From: Alkaliphilus serpentinus
GTDB lineage: Bacteria > Bacillota > Clostridia > Peptostreptococcales > Natronincolaceae
DNA length: 64,000 bases
Direction of reading: 5' to 3'
Assembly (NCBI RefSeq): GCF_009017255.1
Contig: NZ_WBZB01000016.1
Span: forward strand, 20,924 to 84,923
Within the stretch, counting starts at the first letter, position 1. Each line of letters begins with the position of its first letter. Both the position numbers and the translations under genes were made by a program. The notes beneath the pieces are model-generated. The model saw nothing but the letters and a program-made list of their open reading frames with translations, was not told the origin of the DNA and made no database searches. Shown here piece by piece: positions 1 to 8,611 of the stretch.

Positions 1-2
1 TT

Positions 3-998
3 CTATTGATCGAAGGAATGATTATTGCTGCATATGCTGTTGGTGGAACAAAAGGATATATTTATATAAGAGGAGAGTATCCTAAATCAAAGGAAATGTT
101 AAGAAATGCTATTGGAGTACTAAAGGATGAAGGATATTTAGGAGATAAGATTTTAGATACCGATTTTAGCTTTGACATAGAGGTAAGGTCAGGATATGGA
201 GCCTATATATGTGGTGAAGAAACAGCCCTTATAGAGTCCATTGAAGGAAATCCTGGTAGAGCAAGAACAAAGCCCCCCTATCCACCCAACAAGGGTCTGT
301 GGGGTAAGCCAACCCTTGTTAATAATGTTGAGACCTTAGCCAATATACCCATTATTCTTTCTATGGGGGCAGAAAAATTTAAAGAATATGGTACAGCATC
401 CAGTAGTGGTACCAAACTAATATCTGTATCTGGTAGTGTTGTAAATAAAGGTGTTTTTGAGGTGGAGTTTGGTGTTACCTTAAAAGATATCGTATATGAA
501 ACATGTGGGGGACTTACGGAAAATAGTAAATTTAAGTTTTTACAGCTAGGGGGTTCTGCTGGGGCATGTTTACCAGAAAATCTACTAGATACAAAATTGG
601 ATTTTGATGATTTGAGATCTAGGAATATTAGCTTAGGATCAGGAGCTATACTTGTTGCAGATGATACCACCTGCTTACTAGGATTTATTAAAGCCACAGC
701 AGAGTTTTTTGAGCATGAGTCCTGTGGAAAATGTACACCATGTAGGGAAGGAAATAAGCATGTAACTAAATTACTAGATAAAATCGTTAATGGTGTAGCA
801 ACAGTAGAGGATTTAGAAATCCTAAAGGATGTTGCATTAACCATGAAGGAAATGTCATTATGTGGCTTAGGTCAAGCAGCGCCTACGGCTCTATTAACAA
901 CACTAAACTATTTTGAAGGAGAATACAATGAGCATATAAAAGGGTATTGCAGAACTGGAGTATGCTTCATGAAGGGGGGAGAGGTTGTAAATGAATAA
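3..998 (+). CDS. hydB: NuoF-like flavoprotein subunit of [FeFe] hydrogenase (HydB type), 5'-truncated by window edge
   Basis: The reading frame is open from the first bases of the window, so the N-terminus lies outside it; the apparent TTG at position 6 is internal. The visible 330 residues carry the FMN/NAD-binding region of NuoF/HydB (GAYICGEETALIESIEGNPG, then KPPYPP and LVNNVETL) and the N3-type 4Fe-4S site (SCGKCTPC plus a later CGLGQ cysteine). In multimeric clostridial hydrogenases this cytoplasmic subunit exchanges electrons with NAD(H) and passes them to HydA, often with ferredoxin as second partner. The protein stops just after the usual YCRTGVC segment, so the extra C-terminal 2[4Fe-4S] ferredoxin domain found in several HydB proteins is absent. 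It overlaps hydA by 8 bp, implying translational coupling. The family call is firm; whether the enzyme bifurcates is inference. Confidence 0.93.
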   Translation, partial: LLIEGMIIAAYAVGGTKGYIYIRGEYPKSKEMLRNAIGVLKDEGYLGDKILDTDFSFDIEVRSGYGAYICGEETALIESIEGNPGRARTKPPYPPNKGLWGKPTLVNNVETLANIPIILSMGAEKFKEYGTASSSGTKLISVSGSVVNKGVFEVEFGVTLKDIVYETCGGLTENSKFKFLQLGGSAGACLPENLLDTKLDFDDLRSRNISLGSGAILVADDTTCLLGFIKATAEFFEHESCGKCTPCREGNKHVTKLLDKIVNGVATVEDLEILKDVALTMKEMSLCGLGQAAPTALLTTLNYFEGEYNEHIKGYCRTGVCFMKGGEVVNE

Positions 999-2712
999 GG
1001 TAACCATTAACATTGATGGTCGAGATATCACTGTAAAGGACGGAGCAACTATATTAGAGGCTGCAAAGGAGTTAAATATTCAAATACCAACATTATGTTA
1101 TCATCCAGATCAAAGCATAAAGGGGAGCTGTAGAGTATGTACTGTTGAGGTAGAAGGGATAGAAAATTTACAAGCATCCTGCTGTACCCTAGTTAGGGAC
1201 GGAATGAAGGTAAGAACCAACACCAAAAGAGTTAGAGATGCACGGAAAAAGGTTCTTGAATTAATCATAGCCAGTCATAACGACAATTGTTTAGCTTGTG
1301 TAAGAAGTGAAAATTGCGAGTTACAGGCATTAAGTAAAGAGCTGAGCATGAAGGAAACAAGATTGGAGAAGATTGTTAGTAACGTGTCAATCCAAGATGA
1401 TAATCCTTCTATTGTTAGAGATAGTAGCAAGTGTATTAAGTGTGGTAGATGTATTGAGGTTTGTCACGATGTTCAAGGGGTAGGAGCTATATACAATTTA
1501 AATAGAAGCTTTAACATGGAAATCGGTACTCCCCTGGGTAAGGATTTGAGTGAAATTTCCTGTGTCTACTGTGGCCAATGCATTAATGTATGTCCAGTTG
1601 GTGCAATATATGAAAAAACCGATATAGATAGAGTATGGAAAGCATTAGAGGATGAGGGTAAGCATGTGGTGGTTCAAGTTGCGCCGGCTGTAAGGGTTTC
1701 CATAGGGGAAGAGTTTGGAATGCCTCCTGGCAGTATATTAACGAAAAAAATGGTGGCAGTTTTAAGGGCACTAGGCTTTAATAAGGTTTTTGATACGGAT
1801 TTTACTGCCGACTTAACAATTTTAGAAGAAGGAAATGAGTTCCTTCATCGATTAAATGGCGGTGGAACCCTTCCAATGTTTACTTCCTGTAGTCCTGGAT
1901 GGGTAAGGTATATAGAAAACTTCTATCCTGAGTTACTTGATCATGTATCCAGCTGTAAATCTCCTCAGCAAATGTTTGGAGCATTGGCTAAAACCTATTA
2001 TGCAGAGAAGGAGAATGTTGATCCAAAGGATATAGTAGTTGTATCCATCATGCCATGTACTGCTAAAAAGGCTGAAGCAGCAAGAGATGAAATGATCGAT
2101 AGTGGGTATCAGGACGTAGATATCGTATTAACCACTAGAGAACTAGGTAGGATGATCAAAGAATCAGGTATCGATATGATCTCTTTACCAGAAGAAGAGT
2201 TTGATGAGCCTTTGGGAATATCCACTGGTGCCGCAGTTATATTTGGAGCCTCTGGTGGAGTTATGGAAGCCGCCCTCAGAACTGTATATGAGGTTGTAAC
2301 AGGGGAAGAACTAGAAAATATAGATTTTGTTAACCTCCGAGGTATTGAGGGTTTTAAGGAAGCAGTAGTTAAGGTAGGAGATTTAGATGTTAAGGTGGCT
2401 GTTGTCAATAGTCTGATGAGTGCTAAGAAGGTATTAGATATGGTTAAGGAAGGAAAGGCGGATTATCACTTTGTAGAGGTGATGTGTTGTCCAGGAGGCT
2501 GTATTGGTGGTGGTGGACAGCCGATTCCAGGAACCAATGAAATAAAAAGAAAGAGGGTAGAAGGCATCTATAATGCAGATAAAAAGCTAGCATTAAGAAA
2601 GTCCCATGAGAACCCAGCTGTGAAGGTCCTATATGAGGAGTTCTTAGAAAAGCCATTGGGAGAAAAATCCCATCATCTACTGCATACCCATTATGTAGAT
2701 CGAAGCAACTAA
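991..2712 (+). CDS. hydA: [FeFe] hydrogenase catalytic subunit HydA
   Basis: This 573-residue cytoplasmic enzyme catalyses reversible H2 formation. Domains in order: N-terminal 2Fe-2S domain (Cys 36, 47, 50, 64), a His-Cys3 4Fe-4S site (H96, C100, C103, C109), a two-cluster ferredoxin domain (C148/151/154/158 and C191/194/197/201), then the H-cluster domain with L1 TSCSPGW (298-304), L2 MPCTAKK (C356) and L3 EVMCCPGGCIGGGGQP near the C-terminus. Size and domain order match the HydA of NAD(H)-coupled trimeric hydrogenases. The L1 motif reads TSCS rather than the textbook TSCC. It starts with ATG 8 bp inside hydB and no obvious T-rich terminator follows directly. The identity is certain; coupling to NADH and ferredoxin rests on the neighbour hydB. 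Confidence 0.97.
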   Translation: MNKVTINIDGRDITVKDGATILEAAKELNIQIPTLCYHPDQSIKGSCRVCTVEVEGIENLQASCCTLVRDGMKVRTNTKRVRDARKKVLELIIASHNDNCLACVRSENCELQALSKELSMKETRLEKIVSNVSIQDDNPSIVRDSSKCIKCGRCIEVCHDVQGVGAIYNLNRSFNMEIGTPLGKDLSEISCVYCGQCINVCPVGAIYEKTDIDRVWKALEDEGKHVVVQVAPAVRVSIGEEFGMPPGSILTKKMVAVLRALGFNKVFDTDFTADLTILEEGNEFLHRLNGGGTLPMFTSCSPGWVRYIENFYPELLDHVSSCKSPQQMFGALAKTYYAEKENVDPKDIVVVSIMPCTAKKAEAARDEMIDSGYQDVDIVLTTRELGRMIKESGIDMISLPEEEFDEPLGISTGAAVIFGASGGVMEAALRTVYEVVTGEELENIDFVNLRGIEGFKEAVVKVGDLDVKVAVVNSLMSAKKVLDMVKEGKADYHFVEVMCCPGGCIGGGGQPIPGTNEIKRKRVEGIYNADKKLALRKSHENPAVKVLYEEFLEKPLGEKSHHLLHTHYVDRSN

Positions 2713-2793
2713 ATAGATAAATCTTTAGTGTAAAGTCTCATAAAATAAACCTATCAATTGATTTTTGTACAGGAATAAATTGGATTTGGTATC

Positions 2794-2822
2794 TTGTTAA
2801 ATGTTTGTGGGTATGTTAATAT
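2794..2822 (+). promoter_or_regulatory. Putative sigma-A promoter for the zinc-ribbon gene
   Basis: A TTGTTA -35 box is separated by 17 bp from a TAATAT -10 box with an extended TG dinucleotide. Transcription would begin near 2829, leaving an untranslated leader of about 105 nt before the ATG at 2936. Confidence 0.55.
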
Positions 2823-2935
2823 GAAGGTGTAATCAATACAAAAAAATGGATTTTTTATTTCTGAACTACTCTCCTTGATTTATTTAAGGAAGGTTAAGAA
2901 TTATAGGTCCAGATAAATTAAGGAGGAATTTAAAA

Positions 2936-3139
2936 ATGGCGGACAAAACTATTTCATGTAAGGATTGTAGTTCAGACTTTCTATTCACCGAGAATGAGCA
3001 GGCATTTTATAAGGAGAAGGGTTTTGAAAATGAACCTCAAAGATGTCCTGATTGCAGAAAGAAAAAAAAGCAACAAAGAAATAATAACAATAATAGAGGT
3101 GGCGGAAATAGAGGCGGCTTCGGAAATAGAAGATCATAA
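2936..3139 (+). CDS. Small zinc-ribbon protein with RGG/Asn-rich tail
   Basis: This 67-residue protein has two CxxC knuckles (CKDC at 8-11 and CPDC near 38-41) separated by an acidic/aromatic spacer, the pattern of the 'probable zinc-ribbon' (zf-trcl type) family. The last ~25 residues are a low-complexity Lys/Asn/Arg/Gly tail ending in GGGNRGGFGNRRS, resembling RGG boxes that bind RNA. A strong AGGAGGA ribosome binding site precedes the ATG. It is monocistronic, with its own promoter and terminator. The zinc-binding fold is well supported; RNA binding is inference from the tail. Confidence 0.85.
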   Translation: MADKTISCKDCSSDFLFTENEQAFYKEKGFENEPQRCPDCRKKKKQQRNNNNNRGGGNRGGFGNRRS

Positions 3140-3172
3140 AAAATAGAGAGAAGAAATTCTCTCTATTTTTTA
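3139..3172 (+). terminator. Intrinsic terminator after the zinc-ribbon gene
   Basis: A 10-bp stem (AAATAGAGAG with CTCTCTATTT) closes an 8-nt loop and ends in a T run, starting at the stop codon. It is nearly symmetric and could also act for the convergent gene on the minus strand. Confidence 0.85.
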
Positions 3173-3210
3173 TGATTAATGTCTAATGTCAACATCCCCA
3201 GAGGAGGATA

Positions 3211-3891
3211 TTATTTCGATGAAATCGGTAAGTAAGGGAATAGTTCACCAGCCATATTTTGAATTGGCATAGTTTGAATCCATACCTTACCTGGGCCTGT
3301 TAAGGTAGTTAGGAATAGGCCCTCACCACCGAATACAATGTTGCTGAAGCCTTTAACCATCTCAACACTCATATTTACAGAGGACTCATACATACCAACG
3401 GCTCCTGTATCAACCTTTATGGATTCTCCAGCTGCTAATTCCAGCATAACGCTTTCTCCATCAATTTCTACGAAGGCCATCCCATTTCCTTTTAATTCTT
3501 GCATGATGAAGCCTTCACCACCAAAGAAGCCGGTTCCAATTTTTTTCTGGAAGGCGATGCTGGTTTCTACCCCTTCTGTTGAACACAAAAAGGAACGCTT
3601 TTGACATATTATAGACTGCTTATCCACTGAAACTGGAATAATATGTCCTGGGAAGGTGTGGCCAAAGGCGATCCTTTGTCCTGTTGCCTGTGCTTCAAAG
3701 AAATTTAAGAAGCCGCTTTCCCCCATTAGCTTTCTTTTTAGAAATCCACCAACACCTCCATCCATGCTGGTTTTCATAGAAATACCGTTGTCCATCCAAA
3801 CCATTGCCCCTGATTGGCATTTAATCAGCTCACCTTTATTTAGGGTAAGCTGTAATAGGGGCATAACACTGCCAATAATCTTATAATCCAT
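3211..3891 (-). CDS. AIM24 / TIGR00266-family protein
   Basis: The 226-residue protein is glycine-rich beta-type throughout, with features of the AIM24 (DUF124, TIGR00266) family: GAMVWMDNGISMKTSMDGG in the N-terminal third, an LMGESGFLNFFEA block, GFFGGEGFIMQELKGNG in the middle and GGEGLFLTTLTGPGKVWIQTMP near the C-terminus. Length is typical. No signal peptide or membrane segment is visible, so it is probably cytosolic. The molecular role of bacterial members is unknown; they adopt a tryptophan-RNA-binding-attenuator-like beta fold. It is transcribed convergently with the zinc-ribbon gene and divergently from the MATE gene. Confidence 0.9.
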   Translation of the reverse strand: MDYKIIGSVMPLLQLTLNKGELIKCQSGAMVWMDNGISMKTSMDGGVGGFLKRKLMGESGFLNFFEAQATGQRIAFGHTFPGHIIPVSVDKQSIICQKRSFLCSTEGVETSIAFQKKIGTGFFGGEGFIMQELKGNGMAFVEIDGESVMLELAAGESIKVDTGAVGMYESSVNMSVEMVKGFSNIVFGGEGLFLTTLTGPGKVWIQTMPIQNMAGELFPYLPISSK

Positions 3892-4058
3892 TCCTCAAAC
3901 CTCCAATATATGTAATTTAACCCTATATAATAATATGCTAAATAATATAAAAAACCTTCTAATGATGAAAAAAATAAGATTGTTATTATTTTAGATGGAT
4001 TCTGATATAATAATTAGGTATTCTAAATGATAATAGAAAGTGTAAGGGAGTTATAAGG

Positions 4059-5420
4059 ATGTTTTCAATGAATTTTAAAGATAGAGGCTTTTATATAAAG
4101 CTACTGGCTATAGCACTGCCCATAGCCTTGCAAAACCTAATATCGTCTTCATTAAATATGGTGGATACCTTAATGATCGGTAGATTGGGAGAAATTGAAA
4201 TTGCATCTGTAGGTTTGGCAAATCAATTTTTCTTTCTATTTGTTTTGCTTCTTTTTGGTATTAACAGTGGTGTATCCATATTTACATCTCAATTTTGGGG
4301 TAAGGGGGATACTTCAAATATTCGTAAGGTCTTATCCTTGGCAATAATCCTAGGAGGAGGCTTAAGTGCTGCCTTTGCTGCCGGGGCTTTATTCTTTCCA
4401 CAGCTAATCTTAAGGATTTTTACCAATGATGCAGAGGTTATAAAGTTAGGGGCAAGCTATCTAAGGATTGTATCAGTTAGCTATATATTTACTGCCTTTT
4501 CCTTCGCCTTTTCCTTTACCTTAAGGAGTATTGGAAATGCCAAGCTTACCATGTTTGTCAGTACGATATCCCTACTAACGAATACCTTGTTAAACTATTT
4601 ATTTATTTTTGGTTTCGGTAATATCCCATCCATGGGGGTAGCAGGGGCTGCCATTGCAACACTTATATCCAGAGCCATAGAAATGCTATTAATAATCTTC
4701 TATGTTTATAATTACCAAAAGGAATTGGCCATTAGGAGACTAAAGGACTTTAAACATTCAAAAACCTTTGTTATTAGAATCTTAAACACAACCATACCTG
4801 TGATTCTAAATGAGGGCTTCTGGGCACTGGGAATGACTATGTATTCAATATCCTATGCAAGAATTAGTACAGAGGCCATAGCTGCAGTTCAAATCACCAA
4901 CACTGTACAGAGTATTTTTATGGTGGTAAGCATGGGTTTAGGAAACGCCTGTGCTATAATGATTGGAAATGTGATTGGAGCAAAGGAAGAGACCAAGGCA
5001 ATAGAATATGCTGGTAGATTTTCTGTATTGGGAACCCTTGCTGGATTTGTTATAGGCATCCTTATGTTTATAGCCTCACCCTTAATCATTGGCTTCTTTA
5101 ACATATCTCCCCAGGTTCAATTTAACGCCCAACGGATACTATATATTATTGCCTTCTTTATGGCCTTTAAGTTCTTCAACACCCTGCTAATTATAGGGAT
5201 ATTAAGAAGTGGTGGGGACACGAAGTTTTCTATGTTCTTGGAAATGGGTAGTGTATGGCTATATGGAGTTCCAATGGCCTTTATTGGAGCCCATGTTCTA
5301 AAGCTTCCAATTTACTGGGTAATTGCCCTTGTATCCTTTGAAGAAATCATTAAGGGGATTGTAGGAATTTATAGGGTTCTATCGAAAAAATGGGTAAAAA
5401 ATGTTATTGAAACCATGTAG
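4059..5420 (+). CDS. MATE family multidrug/sodium antiporter
   Basis: A 453-residue integral membrane protein with about twelve hydrophobic segments in two homologous halves. Motifs typical of MATE transporters are visible near the N-terminus (ALPIALQNLISSSLNMVDTL, then IGRLGEIEIASVGLANQ) and in the second half (EGFWALGMTMYSISYARIS). Such proteins export cationic drugs or metabolites in exchange for Na+ or H+; the substrate cannot be read from sequence. The start at 4059 is preceded by GGGAG at moderate distance, with a second in-frame ATG at 4071. It stands alone between a divergent AIM24-like gene and a riboswitch. Confidence 0.92.
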   Translation: MFSMNFKDRGFYIKLLAIALPIALQNLISSSLNMVDTLMIGRLGEIEIASVGLANQFFFLFVLLLFGINSGVSIFTSQFWGKGDTSNIRKVLSLAIILGGGLSAAFAAGALFFPQLILRIFTNDAEVIKLGASYLRIVSVSYIFTAFSFAFSFTLRSIGNAKLTMFVSTISLLTNTLLNYLFIFGFGNIPSMGVAGAAIATLISRAIEMLLIIFYVYNYQKELAIRRLKDFKHSKTFVIRILNTTIPVILNEGFWALGMTMYSISYARISTEAIAAVQITNTVQSIFMVVSMGLGNACAIMIGNVIGAKEETKAIEYAGRFSVLGTLAGFVIGILMFIASPLIIGFFNISPQVQFNAQRILYIIAFFMAFKFFNTLLIIGILRSGGDTKFSMFLEMGSVWLYGVPMAFIGAHVLKLPIYWVIALVSFEEIIKGIVGIYRVLSKKWVKNVIETM

Positions 5421-5501
5421 CTAGATGATGCTTTCATAGATTTGACATTTTAATATACTTATGGTAATATAACTTGTATTATTTAGGTTATACTAATATG
5501 G

Positions 5502-5673
5502 AAAAGGGAGTAGCTGTAGCAATGCTACGGGTAGAGTCAACATACTGGTCATAAGACCTGGTTCTATCCACTTTAGATTCCTAAAGGAGCGAGACTTTTA
5601 CGTTTAATGGGCTAATGATAGCCTTTTAAACATAAAGGTTTGGTTCCTTTAATTTTGTGGAAAGATCCCTTTT
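5502..5673 (+). promoter_or_regulatory. yybP-ykoY (Mn2+) riboswitch
   Basis: The leader contains the conserved core of the yybP-ykoY class: GGGAGTAGC at 5506-5514 and GGAGCGAGACTTTTACG at 5586-5602, with an intervening stem-loop. The outer P1 helix can be formed by AAAAGGGA (5502-5509) with TCCCTTTT (5666-5673). The class binds Mn2+ and turns expression on. Its position directly before a UPF0016/GDT1 exporter is the classical context. Recognition is from memory of the consensus; a covariance-model hit would confirm it. Confidence 0.92.
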
Positions 5674-5688
5674 GTTAAATCACTCTAT

Positions 5689-5710
5689 GCTCTTTCACAA
5701 GAGCTTTTCC
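5689..5710 (+). terminator. Possible riboswitch expression-platform hairpin
   Basis: GCTCTT (5689-5694) pairs with AAGAGC (5699-5704) across a 4-nt loop and is followed by TTTTCCTT. It lies just 3' of the aptamer P1 and is a plausible, rather weak, Mn2+-controlled terminator. Confidence 0.5.
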
Positions 5711-5812
5711 TTATTCTTAAGATTATAGGATTGTAATAATATTATATTTTTTAGATGTTTTTGTATGAAATGCTTTTGTTCTTTAGCATACTATTACTTA
5801 GGAGGAAGTTGT

Positions 5813-6898
5813 ATGATAAGTGAATTAATTTTAGGCTTTGGAATGATATTGATTGCAGAAATGGGAGATAAAACTCAAATACTTGCCATGGCCTTTGCTG
5901 CGAAATATCCTGTTCATAAGGTTTTATTAGGAGTGTTGGTAGGATCCTTCCTTAATCATGGATTAGCCGTGCTGCTGGGCTCCTATGTAACAAACTTCTT
6001 TCCCATTGAAACCATAGCCTTTATTGCAGCAATTTCCTTTATTCTATTTGGCTTATGGTCTTTAAGGATAGACCATGACGATGAAGAGGTGGATAAGGCT
6101 AGTAAATATGGGCCTCTTTTAACGGTGGCATTGGCTTTTTTCGTTGGAGAATTGGGGGACAAGACTCAGCTTACAGCTATAGCCTTGTCCAGTAAAGCTT
6201 CATATCCTCTGTTTATTTTGATGGGAACTGTAATAGGAATGGTGGTAACCAGTGCTATAGGTGTATGGGTGGGTAGTAAGCTAGGTAAGAAAATACCGGA
6301 ATTAACGATGAAGATTTTGTCCTCGGGAGTATTTATTTTCTTTGGATTGATAGGGTTAAATAATAATGCTCCAGAGGTACTACAAACAGCTGGTATAAAG
6401 GTTGGCTTCGTTGGTGTTTTGGCTGTAATTCTCGCGACTATGATTTTAAAACTAAGGAGATTCCATGGATTGCAGCAAACCTCTCTAAAACGTGTAGCTG
6501 ATCAGTTATATATAAATGCCCAAAAAATTCATAAATCCTTAGATGAATTGTGTAATGATAAGGGATGTATTAGCTGCCAAACTGGAAAATGTACAATTCA
6601 ACAGCTTAAGGCTCACTTAGAGGAGGCTTGCCAAAACAAGTGCTTTGAAGCAGAAGGGGATTGGAGCATTCCCATTACAGAAGATATCATTACCAATGAT
6701 GAAAAGCTTAAAAGTAGTCTAAAAACCGCTATAGAAACCTGTTTAGAATGCCCTAACCATAATAAAAATTGTGTAGGCAACCAGACAAGAATGGTGTTGG
6801 AAACCCTATATTTTGGTCATCCAATCAAATATAATGGTGTTAAAAAGGAATATATTCAAGAAGTAAAGAAAATTGATCCGAACTTTTTTCGATCCTAG
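5813..6898 (+). CDS. GDT1/UPF0016-family Mn2+ exporter with Cys-rich C-terminal extension
   Basis: The first ~215 residues contain two repeats of the UPF0016 signature E-x-G-D-K-T-Q (EMGDKTQ near residue 17 and ELGDKTQ near residue 111), each within hydrophobic helices, as in MneA/YybP/GDT1 cation transporters that export Mn2+. Unlike the usual ~200-residue proteins, it continues for ~145 soluble residues holding nine cysteines in clusters (CNDKGCISCQTGKC, ACQNKC, CLECPNHNKNC), which could bind a metal or an Fe-S cluster. I chose the ATG at 5813 because AGGAGGA lies 6 bp upstream; an upstream in-frame ATG at 5765 has no ribosome binding site. The upstream Mn2+ riboswitch supports the transport role. 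The tail's function is unknown. Confidence 0.92.
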   Translation: MISELILGFGMILIAEMGDKTQILAMAFAAKYPVHKVLLGVLVGSFLNHGLAVLLGSYVTNFFPIETIAFIAAISFILFGLWSLRIDHDDEEVDKASKYGPLLTVALAFFVGELGDKTQLTAIALSSKASYPLFILMGTVIGMVVTSAIGVWVGSKLGKKIPELTMKILSSGVFIFFGLIGLNNNAPEVLQTAGIKVGFVGVLAVILATMILKLRRFHGLQQTSLKRVADQLYINAQKIHKSLDELCNDKGCISCQTGKCTIQQLKAHLEEACQNKCFEAEGDWSIPITEDIITNDEKLKSSLKTAIETCLECPNHNKNCVGNQTRMVLETLYFGHPIKYNGVKKEYIQEVKKIDPNFFRS

Positions 6899-7042
6899 AC
6901 TTTTGAAGCCTCTATCATAATTAGTGTTTTGTATGGTCTAAGCCTTTGGGAAGCTTAAAGTCTTGCAATCCCATAGGGTCTTTGATATATTGAATACATA
7001 ATTATGAAGCAGGTAGTTATTGATTATTTTAACACTAATTGA

Positions 7043-8161
<1,119 letters not shown>

Positions 8162-8274
8162 TATGAAAAGCCAAATTGAGAAAGCTTTATAAGATTCCCT
8201 ACTAGGTTTTTTTGTCCTCTTAATGGGGTTAAATGCAAATGGCAAGAGGAGTATCTGCGGGAACTCCAATGGAT

Positions 8275-8303
8275 TTTACATATTGGTAATTTCATGGTAT
8301 AAT
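8275..8303 (+). promoter_or_regulatory. Sigma-A promoter of the ablB leader
   Basis: TTTACA and TATAAT are separated by exactly 17 bp, and the -10 box has the extended TGG prefix. Transcription would start near 8310, about 300 nt before the ablB start codon, so a long leader RNA is made. Confidence 0.7.
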
Positions 8304-8351
8304 ATTACATGGAAAAAAATATATAGTAATTGTGAAGTATTTATGGTTAAA

Positions 8352-8526
8352 AAGGTGAGGCAACGAGTTTATATATGTTTATCATTTAACAGATATAAAT
8401 AAGGGTCTCGGAAACCAAAACCCATAAAGAAAAACAGTTATGGAGATGGGATTCTCGCGGGTTCAAAATGGGCCAGTGATAGACTATCATTTTTGATGGT
8501 TTAAGATGAGTCGAAAGGCGAAATCT
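8352..8526 (+). ncRNA. Unclassified structured leader RNA (candidate riboswitch) upstream of ablB
   Basis: The gap between mnmA and ablB (8162-8611) holds no credible gene but several nested helices: TTTATAT/ATATAAA around 8369-8398 flanked by CGAG/CTCG, CCATAA/TTATGG around 8422-8442, ACTATCA/TGATGGT at 8483-8500, and a GTC-GAAA-GGC mini-hairpin near 8510-8519. Single-stranded conserved-looking blocks (GGTGAGGCAACGAG, CTCGGAAACC, GGGTTCAAAATGGGC) lie between. It is followed directly by a perfect terminator and then a gene with a strong ribosome binding site, the architecture of a transcription-attenuating riboswitch. I could not assign it to a known class; GGGTTCAAAATGGGC recalls the core of class II c-di-GMP aptamers but the matching 3' pseudoknot strand is not evident. 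Confidence 0.65.
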
Positions 8527-8565
8527 GGGTACTCTTCCTCTATGTGAGGAAGAGTACCCTTTTTT
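8527..8565 (+). terminator. Strong intrinsic terminator in ablB leader
   Basis: A perfect 14-bp stem (8527-8540 with 8546-8559) and a 5-nt loop are followed by six T residues. As no coding gene precedes it, it most likely acts as an attenuator in the ablB leader. Confidence 0.93.
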
Positions 8566-8611
8566 AATATCCTTTTTCCAGAAAAAGTTAATAATTTTAG
8601 GAGGGATATAA

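Noticed and set aside
278..844. 188-codon antisense frame opposite hydB
   Set aside because: It is a shadow of the strongly conserved NuoF-like coding sequence, with no ribosome binding site and no known motif.
8500..8523. Hammerhead-ribozyme-like core (GATGA, small stem, GAAA) in the ablB leader
   Set aside because: The invariant CUGAUGA is AAGAUGA here, lacking C3, and no third stem with a cleavage triplet could be closed.
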